Shown here: positions 52,601-60,123 of the stretch, piece by piece
How the letters are laid out: each line of letters begins with the position of its first letter
How positions within the stretch are numbered: the first letter of the stretch is position 1
From: Rostratula benghalensis
Taxonomy: Eukaryota > Chordata > Aves > Charadriiformes > Rostratulidae
Assembly: GCA_013399305.1 (NCBI GenBank)
Contig: VXAI01000098.1
Span: 958,409-1,022,408 of the forward strand
Reading direction: 5' to 3'
Length of the DNA: 64,000 nt
Position numbers and translations under genes: made by a program
The notes under the pieces: generated by a model
What the model was told of the DNA's origin: nothing
What the model saw: the letters and a program-made list of their open reading frames with translations, nothing else
Databases searched by the model: none

Positions 52601-55011
52601 GTTTATGATCGAGGAATTCTCTGCCATTCACCACAGTCAGGAGCCCTCACACCTTTTGAGTTTGAGGTATTGACTGCATCTCCACCTACGTTCTGTTATG
52701 GAGTCACTTCTGGATACAGTTCAGCTGATCTGCTCGCGCTTAGGGCATAACCAGGATGAAAAGAGTGGCACTTCAGCAGAGCCTGTTTCTCTTGATTAGC
52801 TAGCTCAGGTGTAGACATCTTACAAAGTAGCAGATGTCTGAAATGGGGTGATACAAATACTGCCTGCAGGACAGTCATAAGAAGAGGGAACAGATCTCAG
52901 CTCTTGAGGATTTTTTTTCCCCAAGTACAGTACTGAAGAGTTGATCTAGTTTTCAGCTATTGATCCTTACACTCTGATATGATTCCCTTGCCTCCTACAT
53001 GCAACTAAGCCTTCCCAATTCATCTGTTTCCTAAGAGATGAACTTCAAAGATCAGTTTAAGATTGGACTAGACATGTTCTAGATCTCAGCAAGTGGGCTT
53101 TTCAGAAGTCTGAAAAGTGTATTGTCTTTAATATCCTCTTGCTACACTTCCCACTCCTCCCAGGAGTCACCGTAGAAAGTTTTGGAGGATTGAGAACATG
53201 TACCAAGTTACCGTCTGTCAAGTTGGATGGAACTAACATCACTGCTGGGTAGACAGTATTACTTAATGACACCTCTTCAGCAACAGGAAAGCTGCAGCTG
53301 GGGGATAAGTGATTTCTTTTTGGAAAAAAAGAGAAGTTTTTTGGGGGTTGCTTTTTAATGATAAGGTAAATGTTTCTGCTGTGAGGAGGCAGCAACACTG
53401 GAGCCAAGAAAGTCTCCAGATTGCGTTTATGATACTGGTTGAATAATGCAGACGTTAGCTTATTGCACACACAGGAGATGGAGGTTAGATCAGAAGAGTT
53501 CTTCCATGGCTGGTTGTGGCAGCAGGAAAAGGGAGGTCAGAGCAATTAATGTTCCTATTTCACACTAAGAAAATGGTAATCTGCTGTGCTGGAGCACTCA
53601 CTGTAGGACAGCAGCCAGTTACTGCTCTGGGCTTGTCCGTGGCACCAGCCAGGACCTGAGGGGCATGAGGACTCCCTGCCACACAGCATCCTTTTCAGAA
53701 CTTCATCTGGTACCTCTTCATATTCCCACTTCTCATATACACAAGCAAGGATGGATGGAGATAGATCAGACATGTTATTTTGCTTTTCTCTTCATGGTGG
53801 ATGACACCAGTGCTCCCCACTGCTCTTATCTTTGTCCTGTTTGGTACTTGGATTCCCCTTTTAGGGCTGCACATTAGCCTGCCATTATCAAATCTTTAAA
53901 GCCCACCTGGAAAGGTCTGGAGGACAGAGCAGCCAGCTTTCTCAGCTGGTACAAACTAGTATGACTAAGTCAGAGAAGCTGAACCAGTTTGCAGCAGCCA
54001 GGACCTGGCCCAAACATGTAAAGTGCATGCTGGGACTAGGACATAGGCTCTGGATTGTAATGAGCCAGAATGCAATAGCTGTGCATCACAGGGGAGGTGA
54101 GAGCCAGGTGGTGAAATTCCTTGGCTCAGGCACAAGGACCTGGTGCATCTGACTTCTTGCTCCAGTGGGAATTTTCTTTACCAATTAATTAGTGATTGTT
54201 TTATAAAGGGACACCCATGTCTTTCCAGAGGAAGCGTTCCTGAGTGCGAGCTTGCTCTGTGAAATTGGCCAAACCAGATCCTTTTAGTACTTCAGATTGC
54301 CCAGCTGTGTTATTTTCCTTGTGCGCAGGCTTGATTACCGGGTGCTTGTAAAGCACTTTGAGATTCTGGCTGAAGAAGTGAAGTAGCTTTGGTTTTGTTC
54401 ATTTATGGCAAAGGAGATCTGCAGTTTCAGTCCTGCTTTACATGACCTCCCCAGTGCAAGTACCGTTCTCTCTAATGATAACCCCTCAGTGCTGTTAATA
54501 AAAGCCCCTTTCTCTCCTTTTCTTCTCCTCTTCCCCTCCCCCAAGGAGACAGTTTCCTCCCTCCCCTTCCGCTCCTAAGATCCCGTCATGGCAGATCCCA
54601 GTGAAGCCAAGCTCACCCTCCAACCCTGTTGTTGCCAACCATAATAGCAGCAGTGACATCTCACCTGTCAGCAACGAGTCTACAACCTCATCTCCAGTCA
54701 AGGAGAACCACAGCCCCGAGGGTTCGAAGGTCAGCTGTCATCTGCTGAGCACGGAGGAGGGCAACACGGCAGTGATTGATGTCAAGAGCCAAGTGCGGAT
54801 GGAGGTGCAGGGTGAGGAGGAGAAAAGGGAAACCAAAAGGAATGAAGAGGAAGAAGAGGACGATGAGGATGATGATGTTAGCCATGTGGATGAGGAGGAA
54901 TGTCTGGGTGTCCAGACTGAGGACCGTCGAGGAGGGGATGGTCAGATTAATGAGCAAGTGGAAAAGCTACGAAGACCTGAGGGGGCCAGCAATGAGAATG
55001 AGATTGACTAA
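16582..55011 (+). CDS. PEX14: Peroxisomal membrane protein PEX14, partial (exons 3-9 joined)
   Basis: PEX14 with PEX13 forms the docking site on the peroxisome membrane for cargo-loaded PEX5 (and PEX7) and takes part in forming the import pore. Seven exons join in consistent phase (85+123+74+103+98+92+466 nt) to give 346 residues and a stop. Numbering within this partial protein: residues 1 to about 50 are the PEX5/PEX19-binding three-helix domain, 50-78 a Pro/Gln-rich linker, about 79-93 a single hydrophobic span, about 129-190 a coiled coil, and 193-346 a Ser/Pro-rich then acidic tail (292-302 all Glu/Asp). Residues equivalent to human Phe35, Phe52 and Lys56, which contact the WxxxF helix, are present. 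Mammalian PEX14 is 377 residues; the missing start (about 28 residues, exons 1-2) lies outside the window or was not recognised. All introns are GT-AG. No frameshift or internal stop is seen, so the gene looks functional. Family identification is very secure; the species is not determined. Confidence 0.97.
18160..18520. promoter_or_regulatory. Candidate conserved non-coding element B
   Basis: Unique sequence with clustered forkhead-like words (TGTTTGTTTGTTCC, TGTTTGTTAATTAG, TTGTTTGTTT) and homeodomain words (CTAATTG, GCTAATAATTAC). It is repeat-free. Support is motif clustering only. Confidence 0.3.
19900..20110. promoter_or_regulatory. Candidate conserved non-coding element C with hairpin
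   Basis: Unique sequence holding an 8-bp inverted repeat (TGATTCTG at 19917-19924, CAGAATCA at 19939-19946) around a 14-base loop. It also has GTAATTAG, CATGTGG and GGTAACTCATGTGG words. There is no open frame and no MIR or CR1 match. Confidence 0.3.
20268..20370 (-). repeat. MIR-type SINE fragment
   Basis: TACTGTAAAACGAGGACAGTA followed by 'atacctt..catagggcaattgtg' matches the reverse-complement MIR pattern (ctgtaaaatggggataataatacctac...agggttgt). It is diverged and old. Confidence 0.6.
24490..24625 (-). repeat. MIR-type SINE fragment
   Basis: GAGTTACTTGTTCTCAGTTTGCC then CTATAAAATGGGGTTAATTACC and a TATAAACTGCTTTGA end follow the MIR reverse-complement order (cttaacctcagtttcc, tgtaaaatgggg, ...aagcgcttaga). 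A diverged but clear copy. Confidence 0.7.
26255..26520 (+). repeat. MIR-type SINE fragment
   Basis: AAAGTACTCTACGAATATTAAC corresponds to the MIR 'aagcactttacaaatattaa' segment. About 160 bases on, ATCCCCATTTTAGACGGGGAAGCTGAG matches the MIR core (ccccattttacagatgaggaaactgag). The stretch between is longer than standard and may include an insertion or two overlapping copies. Confidence 0.6.
28345..28472 (+). repeat. MIR-type SINE, best-preserved copy
   Basis: ATGTTTTACAAAGGATATTG, CCTGTTTTACGGATGTAGAA, ACTGAGGCAGATGGAGGTTA, AATGACCTACACAAGGTCAA and GGCTGGGAATAGAAC occur in MIR order, including the conserved core. It is the clearest MIR-like copy in the window. Confidence 0.8.
32730..33130. 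promoter_or_regulatory. Candidate conserved non-coding element D
   Basis: A repeat-free stretch with even composition and many developmental binding words: GGCTAATGAAAT, TCATTACGTGTAATT, TTATGGCTGTAAT, CCATTACTGTTAG and ACAAGG. It lacks open frames on either strand of useful length. The texture, with intact CpGs (GCCGTCGTAAT, CATCGGCATC, GTCGTCATTACG) inside an AT-rich intron, is what highly constrained elements show. Confidence 0.4.
33290..33860. promoter_or_regulatory. Candidate conserved non-coding element E
   Basis: It continues element D after a short gap. It includes TATCAATCACCTGGGG, CTAATCCTTAGCGC, CCGTCAATCAGG, TGATTGCTACTTATT and GCATAATTAACCGTC words (PBX/MEIS- and homeodomain-like). 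A TTTA microsatellite (33592-33608) interrupts it. No coding potential. Confidence 0.35.
33592..33608 (+). repeat. TTTA microsatellite
   Basis: Four tandem TTTA units lie between two unique, candidate regulatory stretches. Confidence 0.8.
34950..35170 (-). repeat. MIR-type SINE fragment
   Basis: ACTCACATCTCCTGAG, CCTTGGAGCACTTCTCATATCTGTACG, TTCCTCATGCGTAAAATATGGATAACA and 'tactcct' follow the reverse-complement MIR order (ctcagtttcctcatctgtaaaatggggataata). Strongly diverged. Confidence 0.5.
38360..38900. promoter_or_regulatory. Candidate conserved non-coding element F
   Basis: Unique sequence just upstream of exon 4 with dense homeodomain words (GACTAATTAGTCGTC, CCAATAATTAG, ATGCATTATTG) and HNF/SOX-like words. 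A 15-base direct repeat (AATGAGCCACATTTG) occurs at 38681 and 38794. CpGs persist (TCGGAAACGATC, TCGTC, GTCGCTTAAGG). There is no useful open frame. Confidence 0.4.
39033..39155 (+). CDS. PEX14: PEX14 exon 4 (end of PEX5-binding domain, Pro-rich linker)
   Basis: A 123-nt exon between CTCCCCCAG and A|GTAAGT. It completes the split Gly codon and encodes [14 protein letters not shown], the third helix of the N-terminal domain and the family's most recognisable stretch, followed by a linker rich in Pro, Ser, Thr and Gln (to residue 69). It ends one base into a Ser codon. The linker separates the PEX5-binding module from the membrane span and is the least conserved part of this exon compared with mammals. 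The donor matches the consensus perfectly. Confidence 0.97.
39727..39860 (-). mobile_element. CR1-type LINE 3' fragment
   Basis: AGTCATAGAATATGTTGAGCTGGAAGTGACCTATAAGGATCATGGAGGCCAG starts the piece in short form as 'catagaat...ctggaagtgacct...ggatcat'. This is the complement of the CR1 3' end, whose tail is repeats of ATTCTATG. It continues 'ccctgctcccctcagg', then 'catccaggtgttccttgaactctgacag', as in sauropsid CR1 copies. So the element runs on the minus strand, 5'-truncated. CR1 is the main retroposon of birds, turtles and crocodilians and supports a sauropsid source. Confidence 0.8.
42930..43330. repeat. Weak MIR-like pieces
   Basis: CAGCCTCAGTTTCTGCAG with 'ttttaaatgtggata' at about 42943-42975 looks like a minus-strand MIR. 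TTCCAGTTTTACAAGTGGGG with 'aaattgagga' at about 43268-43300 looks like a plus-strand one. Both are short and diverged, and the sequence between them is unique. Confidence 0.4.
45297..45370 (+). CDS. PEX14: PEX14 exon 5 (membrane span)
   Basis: A 74-nt exon between GGCCTTTAG and TTCAAG|GTAATA. It completes the split Ser and encodes 24 residues: [10 protein letters not shown], then a hydrophobic run ([13 protein letters not shown]) and a Lys. This is the single transmembrane segment of PEX14 with its AxxxG/GxxxF-like small-residue pattern. Mammalian PEX14 continues His-Gln-Leu-Tyr before the Lys at this donor; here Phe is followed directly by Lys, so 12 nt appear to be absent in frame. The intron read-through has no plausible alternative donor that restores those residues. 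Cys replaces the Tyr found in human before the hydrophobic run. Confidence 0.95.
45371..47584 (+). other. PEX14: PEX14 intron 5 (2.2 kb)
   Basis: Donor GTAATA, acceptor CCATGCAG, phase 0. I searched for a 12-base microexon reading Gln-Leu-Tyr-Lys that would restore the mammalian sequence and saw none with AG and GT borders. The rest is unique, unremarkable sequence. Confidence 0.85.
47585..47687 (+). CDS. PEX14: PEX14 exon 6 (post-membrane region)
   Basis: A 103-nt exon entered in phase 0 after CCATGCAG and left one base into a Val codon at ACAG|GTAAAG. It encodes [10 protein letters not shown], then a charged helix ([11 protein letters not shown]) and [10 protein letters not shown], closely matching mammalian PEX14. 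It links the membrane span to the coiled coil. The acceptor has a weak, A-interrupted pyrimidine tract. An upstream AAAAAG 18 nt away would add six in-frame residues (FVYSMQ) if ever used, but its context is poor. Confidence 0.96.
47790..48205. promoter_or_regulatory. Candidate conserved non-coding element G
   Basis: Unique sequence with retained CpGs (GCCGCCGTCATTTCGG, GTCGGCGCGGCC) next to AT-rich binding words: TCAATTAATTATG, GGTTTAATTTG, TCTGTAATTACTG and CCTAATGATGG. It also has ACCTGTCACACC, a T-box/SMAD-like word. It ends at an ATTTT microsatellite. This contrast inside a short intron suggests constraint. There is no plausible protein. Confidence 0.45.
48214..48234 (+). repeat. ATTTT microsatellite
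   Basis: About four tandem five-base units in intron 6. Confidence 0.8.
48959..49056 (+). CDS. PEX14: PEX14 exon 7 (coiled coil, first half)
   Basis: A 98-nt exon between CCCTCACAG and TCTAAG|GTATCC. It completes the Val codon and encodes [20 protein letters not shown] followed by an [12 protein letters not shown] helix. Heptad-spaced Leu/Val/Ile residues and the Gln cluster identify the PEX14 coiled coil, which drives self-association in the docking complex. It is nearly identical to the mammalian segment. The donor starts GTATCC, the first six bases of the U12-type consensus, but the following AC does not fit it. Confidence 0.97.
49057..52272 (+). other. PEX14: PEX14 intron 7 (3.2 kb)
   Basis: The donor is GTATCC (U12-like in its first six bases) and the acceptor TTCCTGTTCTAG has a good pyrimidine tract. 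No repeat family or exon is recognised inside; a poly-T run lies at about 49982-49995. Confidence 0.85.
52273..52364 (+). CDS. PEX14: PEX14 exon 8 (coiled coil, second half)
   Basis: A 92-nt exon after TTCCTGTTCTAG, ending two bases into an Arg codon at AACCG|GTATGG. It encodes [20 protein letters not shown] and then [10 protein letters not shown]. This is one of the best conserved stretches of PEX14: the only difference I note from human is Tyr for Asn in SEIYSL. It completes the coiled-coil region before the disordered tail. Confidence 0.97.
52365..54545 (+). other. PEX14: PEX14 intron 8 (2.2 kb)
   Basis: Donor GTATGG; the acceptor follows a pyrimidine run of about 40 bases (54505-54545) ending CCCAAG. 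A MIR/L3-like word (CTTGTAAAGCACTTTGAGAT) lies at about 54345. Otherwise unique sequence. Confidence 0.85.
54546..55011 (+). CDS. PEX14: PEX14 exon 9 (Ser/Pro-rich and acidic C-terminal tail, stop)
   Basis: The terminal coding exon, 466 nt to the TAA, follows a long pyrimidine tract ending CCCAAG. It starts with the third base of a split Arg codon and encodes 154 residues. [21 protein letters not shown] is matched almost exactly in mammals. A Ser/Asn-rich low-complexity stretch (residues 213-252) follows, then [12 protein letters not shown], an unbroken acidic run (residues 292-302), the conserved VSHVDEE and [13 protein letters not shown] blocks, and [16 protein letters not shown] at the end. 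The tail is cytosolic and disordered in known PEX14 proteins. The + strand +1 frame is also open here and runs past the stop, but it is a by-product of the purine-rich codons. Confidence 0.97.
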
Positions 55012-55020
55012 GGCACCCTG

Positions 55021-55041
55021 GCTGCTGCTGCTGCTGCTGCT
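55021..55041 (+). repeat. PEX14: GCT (CTG) trinucleotide repeat in the 3' UTR
   Basis: Seven uninterrupted GCT units start nine bases after the PEX14 stop codon. This is a length-variable class of repeat. Confidence 0.9.
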
Positions 55042-56327
55042 GTACATCTTCCCTAGCCTCCTGCACTGTTCCCGGTGCCTCTCCCATTTTGTGGAGAGAA
55101 GTGCCACCATCCCCTCCAGTGATTATCCCATGATTGACCTTGAGCAGGGTCACAACTGCCCAGTGAACAAGGTGGGCCCTGTTTCACCCCAGGGCTTTGC
55201 AGTGGCTTCTTCTCCCCTCCCAAACCCACGATCTTCCCATGAGCTGGGGTCACTGCCTAGGCTGGAAGACCAATAGCCTTATCATGCACCACAACTACAG
55301 AATAAGTCCTCTTACAAAAACACCATCTCTCCTGAAACAGTCAGACTCTTTGCTGCATCCTAGGGTCCTTCTGTCCTATTGCAGATACCAATCTGTCCTG
55401 AGCAATTTGATTTCACAAGCCTTTAATCCCCTCGTAAGGCCCAAACCAGTCCTCCATCCCCCAAAATAACCCTCTCTTTTATTTCTCAAATTACTTGATG
55501 TTCTGTTGCCAAAAAAAGATAACATTTTAACCCTGAAGTCCTCACCAGATCTTAGTTTTGGCTCTTTCAAGGCCTAAGTCAAGCCTCAAATTCCTGAAAC
55601 TACCTAGCATTTAAAAACACTAAATTTCTGTGGGGTCCAAAGAATACTATTTCCACCCTGCAAGCTTACACTTATAAAGTGGCCTCTTGCTAGGGAGCAA
55701 GTCCAGGTTTCATGGCCACAGTAAAACCCATGAGAACAGGTGGCTTTGTTACTGATTGCTCCCCAGTAAAAGGCGGCTTTGTTGACCCCACTCATCCCAA
55801 TGATACCCTTCCTCCAAAGACAAGGAGCTCACATCGGTTTTTGACATCTAACATTTTATTTATAGCTGCCCTGAATGAATGAATGTATGAGGTGATATCA
55901 GATGCTGAAATAGTTGGTTAATTCTGAATCTTTGTAATGGTTCTCAGCCCGTTTTTCTCCCCAAATGAGGAGAAAACCCATCTTAAATCATCAGCAGGCA
56001 CCTGCTTCAGCAAAGCAATCTTTACGGAAGAGAGAACAGCTCCAGCTCTGAGGTACACCACGGGCCCTTCTTGTCCAGTCCAGCCTTTCTTTTTGCCCCA
56101 CTGGGGCTATGCACAAATTAAAACAGTGAATTTGAAACCTCTCATTTGCAGCATAGTGTTCTCAGCTGGTAAAATGGTGGTGTCCAATTATATTATTCAC
56201 TGCATCAGAGCCTCTTAGCAGAGCAATTCTTGTAACAACTGAGTCTCACTGTCCTCACCAAGCAAGTGTGCTCGTCTGTGTGGTCATGTATAGATTTCAA
56301 ATATAAAATACGATTGTATATAATTGT

Positions 56328-56333
56328 AATAAA
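56328..56333 (+). terminator. PEX14: Polyadenylation signal AATAAA for PEX14
   Basis: A canonical hexamer lies 1.3 kb after the stop in an AT-rich context. G/T-bearing sequence follows within 30-60 bases (around 56355-56395). It is the first such hexamer downstream of the stop on the + strand. Confidence 0.75.
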
Positions 56334-56499
56334 TATGAGTTACCACTATTTAACATGAGGCTGTTACTGGATTACTATGGCCGTTATTTTGGGGAGAAAC
56401 ACACATGCTGGGGGGGGGGTAGAGGGAGGGAAAAGGGATTACTACCGAAATTCTGTCCTTATAAAATGTTTTCTGAAGGACTTTTATGGTTGATTTTCT

Positions 56500-57110
56500 G
56501 ACTGCTCCAATACTAGGTTTTATCAGCAGGAGGCAGTGTCGAGAATGGTGTAAGTGCCATATAAGGTACAATATCAATAGTTCCACCACCACTATAATGC
56601 CCGCTTGCCTCCAGTGTTGCAGAGAGTGAGATGGATGTATCATCCGGTGAGTAAAACACAGCCATTCTGGTGCCTTTCCTCCCAGCAGGAGGCTCTGCCG
56701 GGTGCGGAATGCAGCCTCCTGCTCCTTTCCACCCCCAGCAGCAGGAGGTGCTGAAGGGAGCCTGTGAGATATCCCACGGCCCCTCGGTCTTATCAGCCGG
56801 GCGGGAATGCTGTGCCGTATCCCATGACTGGGCTAACCCTGCCATGTCAGTACAGAAGCCATTGAAAGAAATGGCGTACAGCAAGTAATTTGTAGCTACT
56901 GCACTTCCATCTTTGTTCAACAGAAGTCTTTGGCTCCCTTCTTAAAAATGAGGGATTTACTTGATTCCTGAGTATTTGGGTGTCTGGTACACAGTGACAT
57001 TTTCCTGCTCAGGGGGAGCGAAAGGGACCTTCATATTACTGTATTTAGACCTGCTGCTGAATGTGATGATTTCTCATTCCTTAAATGGACGAATATCTTC
57101 CCCAGGAGTG
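56500..57110. promoter_or_regulatory. Candidate conserved element H, downstream of PEX14
   Basis: A repeat-free stretch just past the gene end with GATA-type words (TTATCAG at 56520 and 56793) and paired motifs (GATATCCCACGG, CGTATCCCATG). It shows mixed CpG-bearing and AT-rich segments. An open minus-strand frame of 135 codons spans it but lacks protein-like conservation cues. Confidence 0.3.
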
Positions 57111-57115
57111 AGTGA

Positions 57116-57172
57116 GTGTGTGTGTGTGTGTGTCCCTCTCTCTCCCTCTCGGTCTCTCTCTCCACTGTTTAA
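57116..57172 (+). repeat. GT microsatellite followed by CT-rich tract
   Basis: Nine GT units (57116-57133) run directly into a CT-rich tract to 57172. Confidence 0.85.
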
Positions 57173-60101
57173 CGTTCAGAAAGAACGTCACGTTTAGCTA
57201 AAACAGGGCAAATTTGAAAGTGTTTAAAAGGAAAGTCTTTTCTTAAGAGATGGTGCTTTTCATTTCTCCAAGCCAAGAATCCTTGTGTAAAGAAAACACG
57301 ACTGAACGCAAGGATGTGATGAAAAAGTATTGTCCTGCCTGTGTACATTTTATATACATAGAAGGTTTTGAAAATAGAAAGTGCCTGGACAACAGCAGTT
57401 GGTGAAATGTGGAAAATATGTTGCTGAGGTATGTGCCTTGCAGAGTGACTTACGAGGTTTACACTACAAGCATCCCTGCGGGTTCGTTTTTCCCCTTTTC
57501 CTCCATGTTGCCAGTGTTCAATTAATTTACCTCAAAATTTCTGGTTCAGAGTAAAAGGCAGTTTCTTTCAGCTGCCCTTTCCCATCCTTTAGTTTTTGCT
57601 TCTTACAACCTTTACCAATTCAATAGGTCAGTTTTTCCTTTCCCCAACCTGATGAAACCCAGAAGACTCCATCATAGCTGTTGTTGCTCAAAAAAATCTA
57701 ACTCTGGGCCTCTGGCTGCTGATGGGGTGTTTGTGTACTTTGTTGAAGAGATCCAACCTACCAGCAGAGAACTTGGAAGAAGCCAGACCTTCTTACCAGC
57801 AGGTATTGTCATGAATCACGAGTTTTATTTCTCTGTCTCGTGTTCCTTGTCGTTCCAGCATAGCAACAGTTACAGGGTGAGTATTTTGGTCCTTATGAAC
57901 TGTGTAGCCAGACTGACGACTTGTCATTTTTTCCTTTTTTTTTTCCCTTTTACTAGAAACAAACTTCTTAAATCAGCTGCCCTGTGAAATGTTTAACCAC
58001 TGATCAGTAGGCACAGAGAGTGGCATCGTATTACCTGAAAGGTGGCCAGGTAGTGAACCTTTCTTCTGCAGAACAAAACAGACAGCAGCAACTTTTACCT
58101 TCCATGTGGCTTATTCAAGTACTCTGTTTTACTGTGCAATCAACCTTTGTTTTGACACGCCAAGAGGAATAACAACACCCCTGTGAGTCAGTTCAGTGGG
58201 TTTGCAACATGCTTTGTGTAAGTCCTTGATAGTGTATAGAAAGTGGGTGAAGGGAGATTCCTCTGAACAGTGTCATTTGAGCACACTTTAGTGAAACCCT
58301 GTGAGCCTCTTTTCTCTCTCCTAAAGGAAATAGTATCAGGCTGATGCTTTCCTGTAATTTGAGGATATAACAGCTCACTTTTTAATAACTGTGAGAGAAA
58401 TATGGGGAACACAAAAAATTCAGTGTGGGAAAGGGTTAAGAGAGATGTCTACTGGTCATCTTTGTCCAGCCTTCCTCCCCCCAAATGTGACAAGTAAGTC
58501 CTATGTGCATCTTTGTCTGAAGCAAGAAGATTTGTTTTTAATTGTTTTTTTGCATGTTGGAGGTGTAACCTCACAGTGTTTGGGAGCAGAAGGAAGAGGA
58601 TGGACTGTGGGATCCCTTCTGATCTTCCTGCTTTGCTGCGTGACACTTTGCAGAGTATAAACGTGCCTTGGTTTCCACATCTGATGGTAAAAAATACTGG
58701 CTGGTAAATACAGAGATATGACAGAGACAGGTTGCAGAGAAAGTCACCTTTGGGAGCTAGGTTTCATGCGAGGTCCTGCAGCTCACACAAACCCCCAACC
58801 CCCATGAACTGCTGTGCCCTGGGGCGAGCTCCCCAGCCCCCATGCCTGGCTGTGCTTTGGCGAGCACAGTGCAAGGCCACAGCACCCAGCTGTAGCCACT
58901 GTCCCCTAATGGCATGGGCTGCACAGCTGTGGGAGATGAGCTCTGAGAGCAGCCTGTGTTGGTCACTTGTCCAGTGTACCCTGGCTTGGAGGCAGACACT
59001 TTGGACACAGGCTTTCCTTACTGCTGCTCAGATTCTTCTGGAAGTAAGTGGGTTTTAATAACTATGTTCTCTCTCTCAAATTTGTCTTCAATTAGAGTGG
59101 GGGAACTGGCTGTGTTTCCAATGGCTCTCTCTCCCTTGTCTGGGGTTTGTCAGAGGGGTTGCCAAAGGGTCTGTCCTGATGTGTACTGGTGGAAGGAAGC
59201 TTGGTACATGCTGGGCTGCTGCCTGTGGCCAGAAATGGAAAAACCTAGTCTGTGTCTACTCCGTTGCTCTCATTTGCAATGTCTGCTGCAGAAATGGAGG
59301 CTCCCTTTGTCTCCTTTGGTGGGGCAGCGTGATGCTTGGGGAAAACAAAGGGTGGACAGCAAGTCCAGAGTAGCTCTTTGTTGCAAACCTGCTGTGCTGA
59401 AGTCAGGGTATCCAGCAGGTTGTGGAGCATTTGTTCCCCAAGGGCTTTGACAACAGGAAGCTTTGGAAGGTCCTTTCTGTGTGGTGGTGCTTTGTTAAGC
59501 ACAAATTGTATGTGGTGGTGACCCTACACACCAAAACCTGGTATTAAGCTTGAGCTGAGAGTCTTCCAGCCTGGACTTGACCTCTCATACCATTGGGTGG
59601 TATAAAAGTGCAAAGCAAGAGAGAGGCTTAGACTCCAGGGATTCAAAACATATGTAAAGGGGCACTGGGAGGTGAAACATAGGAAATTATTTACCTACAG
59701 GCACAGGAGAGACCTTCCAGCCTCCTTCATTTTCCCTTTTACCATCTTATCCCTCGACTATGCGCTTTCCTCAGGAGTCAGCCTCTGTAGGCACCTTTAG
59801 AGCTGTGCCCACCTGTTATGGTGATGAAAGGCTGACTTTTAGCAGTAAGTGTGCTCACAAGAAATGAAATAAAATAATAGAAATGTACCCAAGGTGTATT
59901 TTGGGGTATTGGGGAAGAGGGAGGGCAGGGCCTAACTCCTCCACTTGCTGTGCAGTAGCAGCTCTGAACTGCGCACTTGTAGATTGAGGGGCTGGCATTG
60001 TCTCTCCCAGCTCAGAGAGAAAAACAATCCCATCCCCAAAAGGGAGCAAGCACTAACCTAATAAAGGCACCAGCTGGACGAAGGGAAAACCAGCTCTTTG
60101 G

Positions 60102-60123
60102 AAAAAAAAAAAAAAAAAAAAAA
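60102..60123 (+). repeat. Poly-A tract (22 A)
   Basis: A run of 22 A followed by CAAACCAACC. It may be the tail of a small retroposon; no body is recognised upstream. Confidence 0.8.

Larger units (their letters stand above)
55012..56350 (+). other. PEX14: PEX14 3' untranslated region (end approximate)
   Basis: This is non-coding sequence between the TAA and the first good polyadenylation signal, AATAAA at 56328-56333. Cleavage is expected 10-30 bases later, near 56345-56355; the exact site is not visible. The UTR begins with a run of seven GCT units at 55021-55041, nine bases after the stop. Its early part is GC-richer than the neighbouring introns and its last 100 bases are AT-rich, as is usual near a cleavage site. 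No earlier AATAAA is seen, so one main 3' end is likely. Confidence 0.8.

Noticed and set aside
54495..55253. Several minus-strand open frames antisense to PEX14 exon 9
   Set aside because: They arise from the biased codons of the acidic and Ser-rich tail; no independent coding evidence.
54776..55276. 166-codon + strand open frame overlapping exon 9 in another frame and running into the 3' UTR
   Set aside because: It overlaps the well-conserved PEX14 frame, is Met/Arg/Lys-rich as expected from shifted Glu/Asp codons, and matches no family I know.
56513..56920. 135-codon minus-strand frame downstream of PEX14
   Set aside because: No zinc-finger or other CASZ1-like feature and no recognisable domain.
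58956..59450. 164-codon + strand frame in a GC-raised region
   Set aside because: Low-information Cys/Trp/Leu-rich translation with overlapping frames on both strands; no family match.
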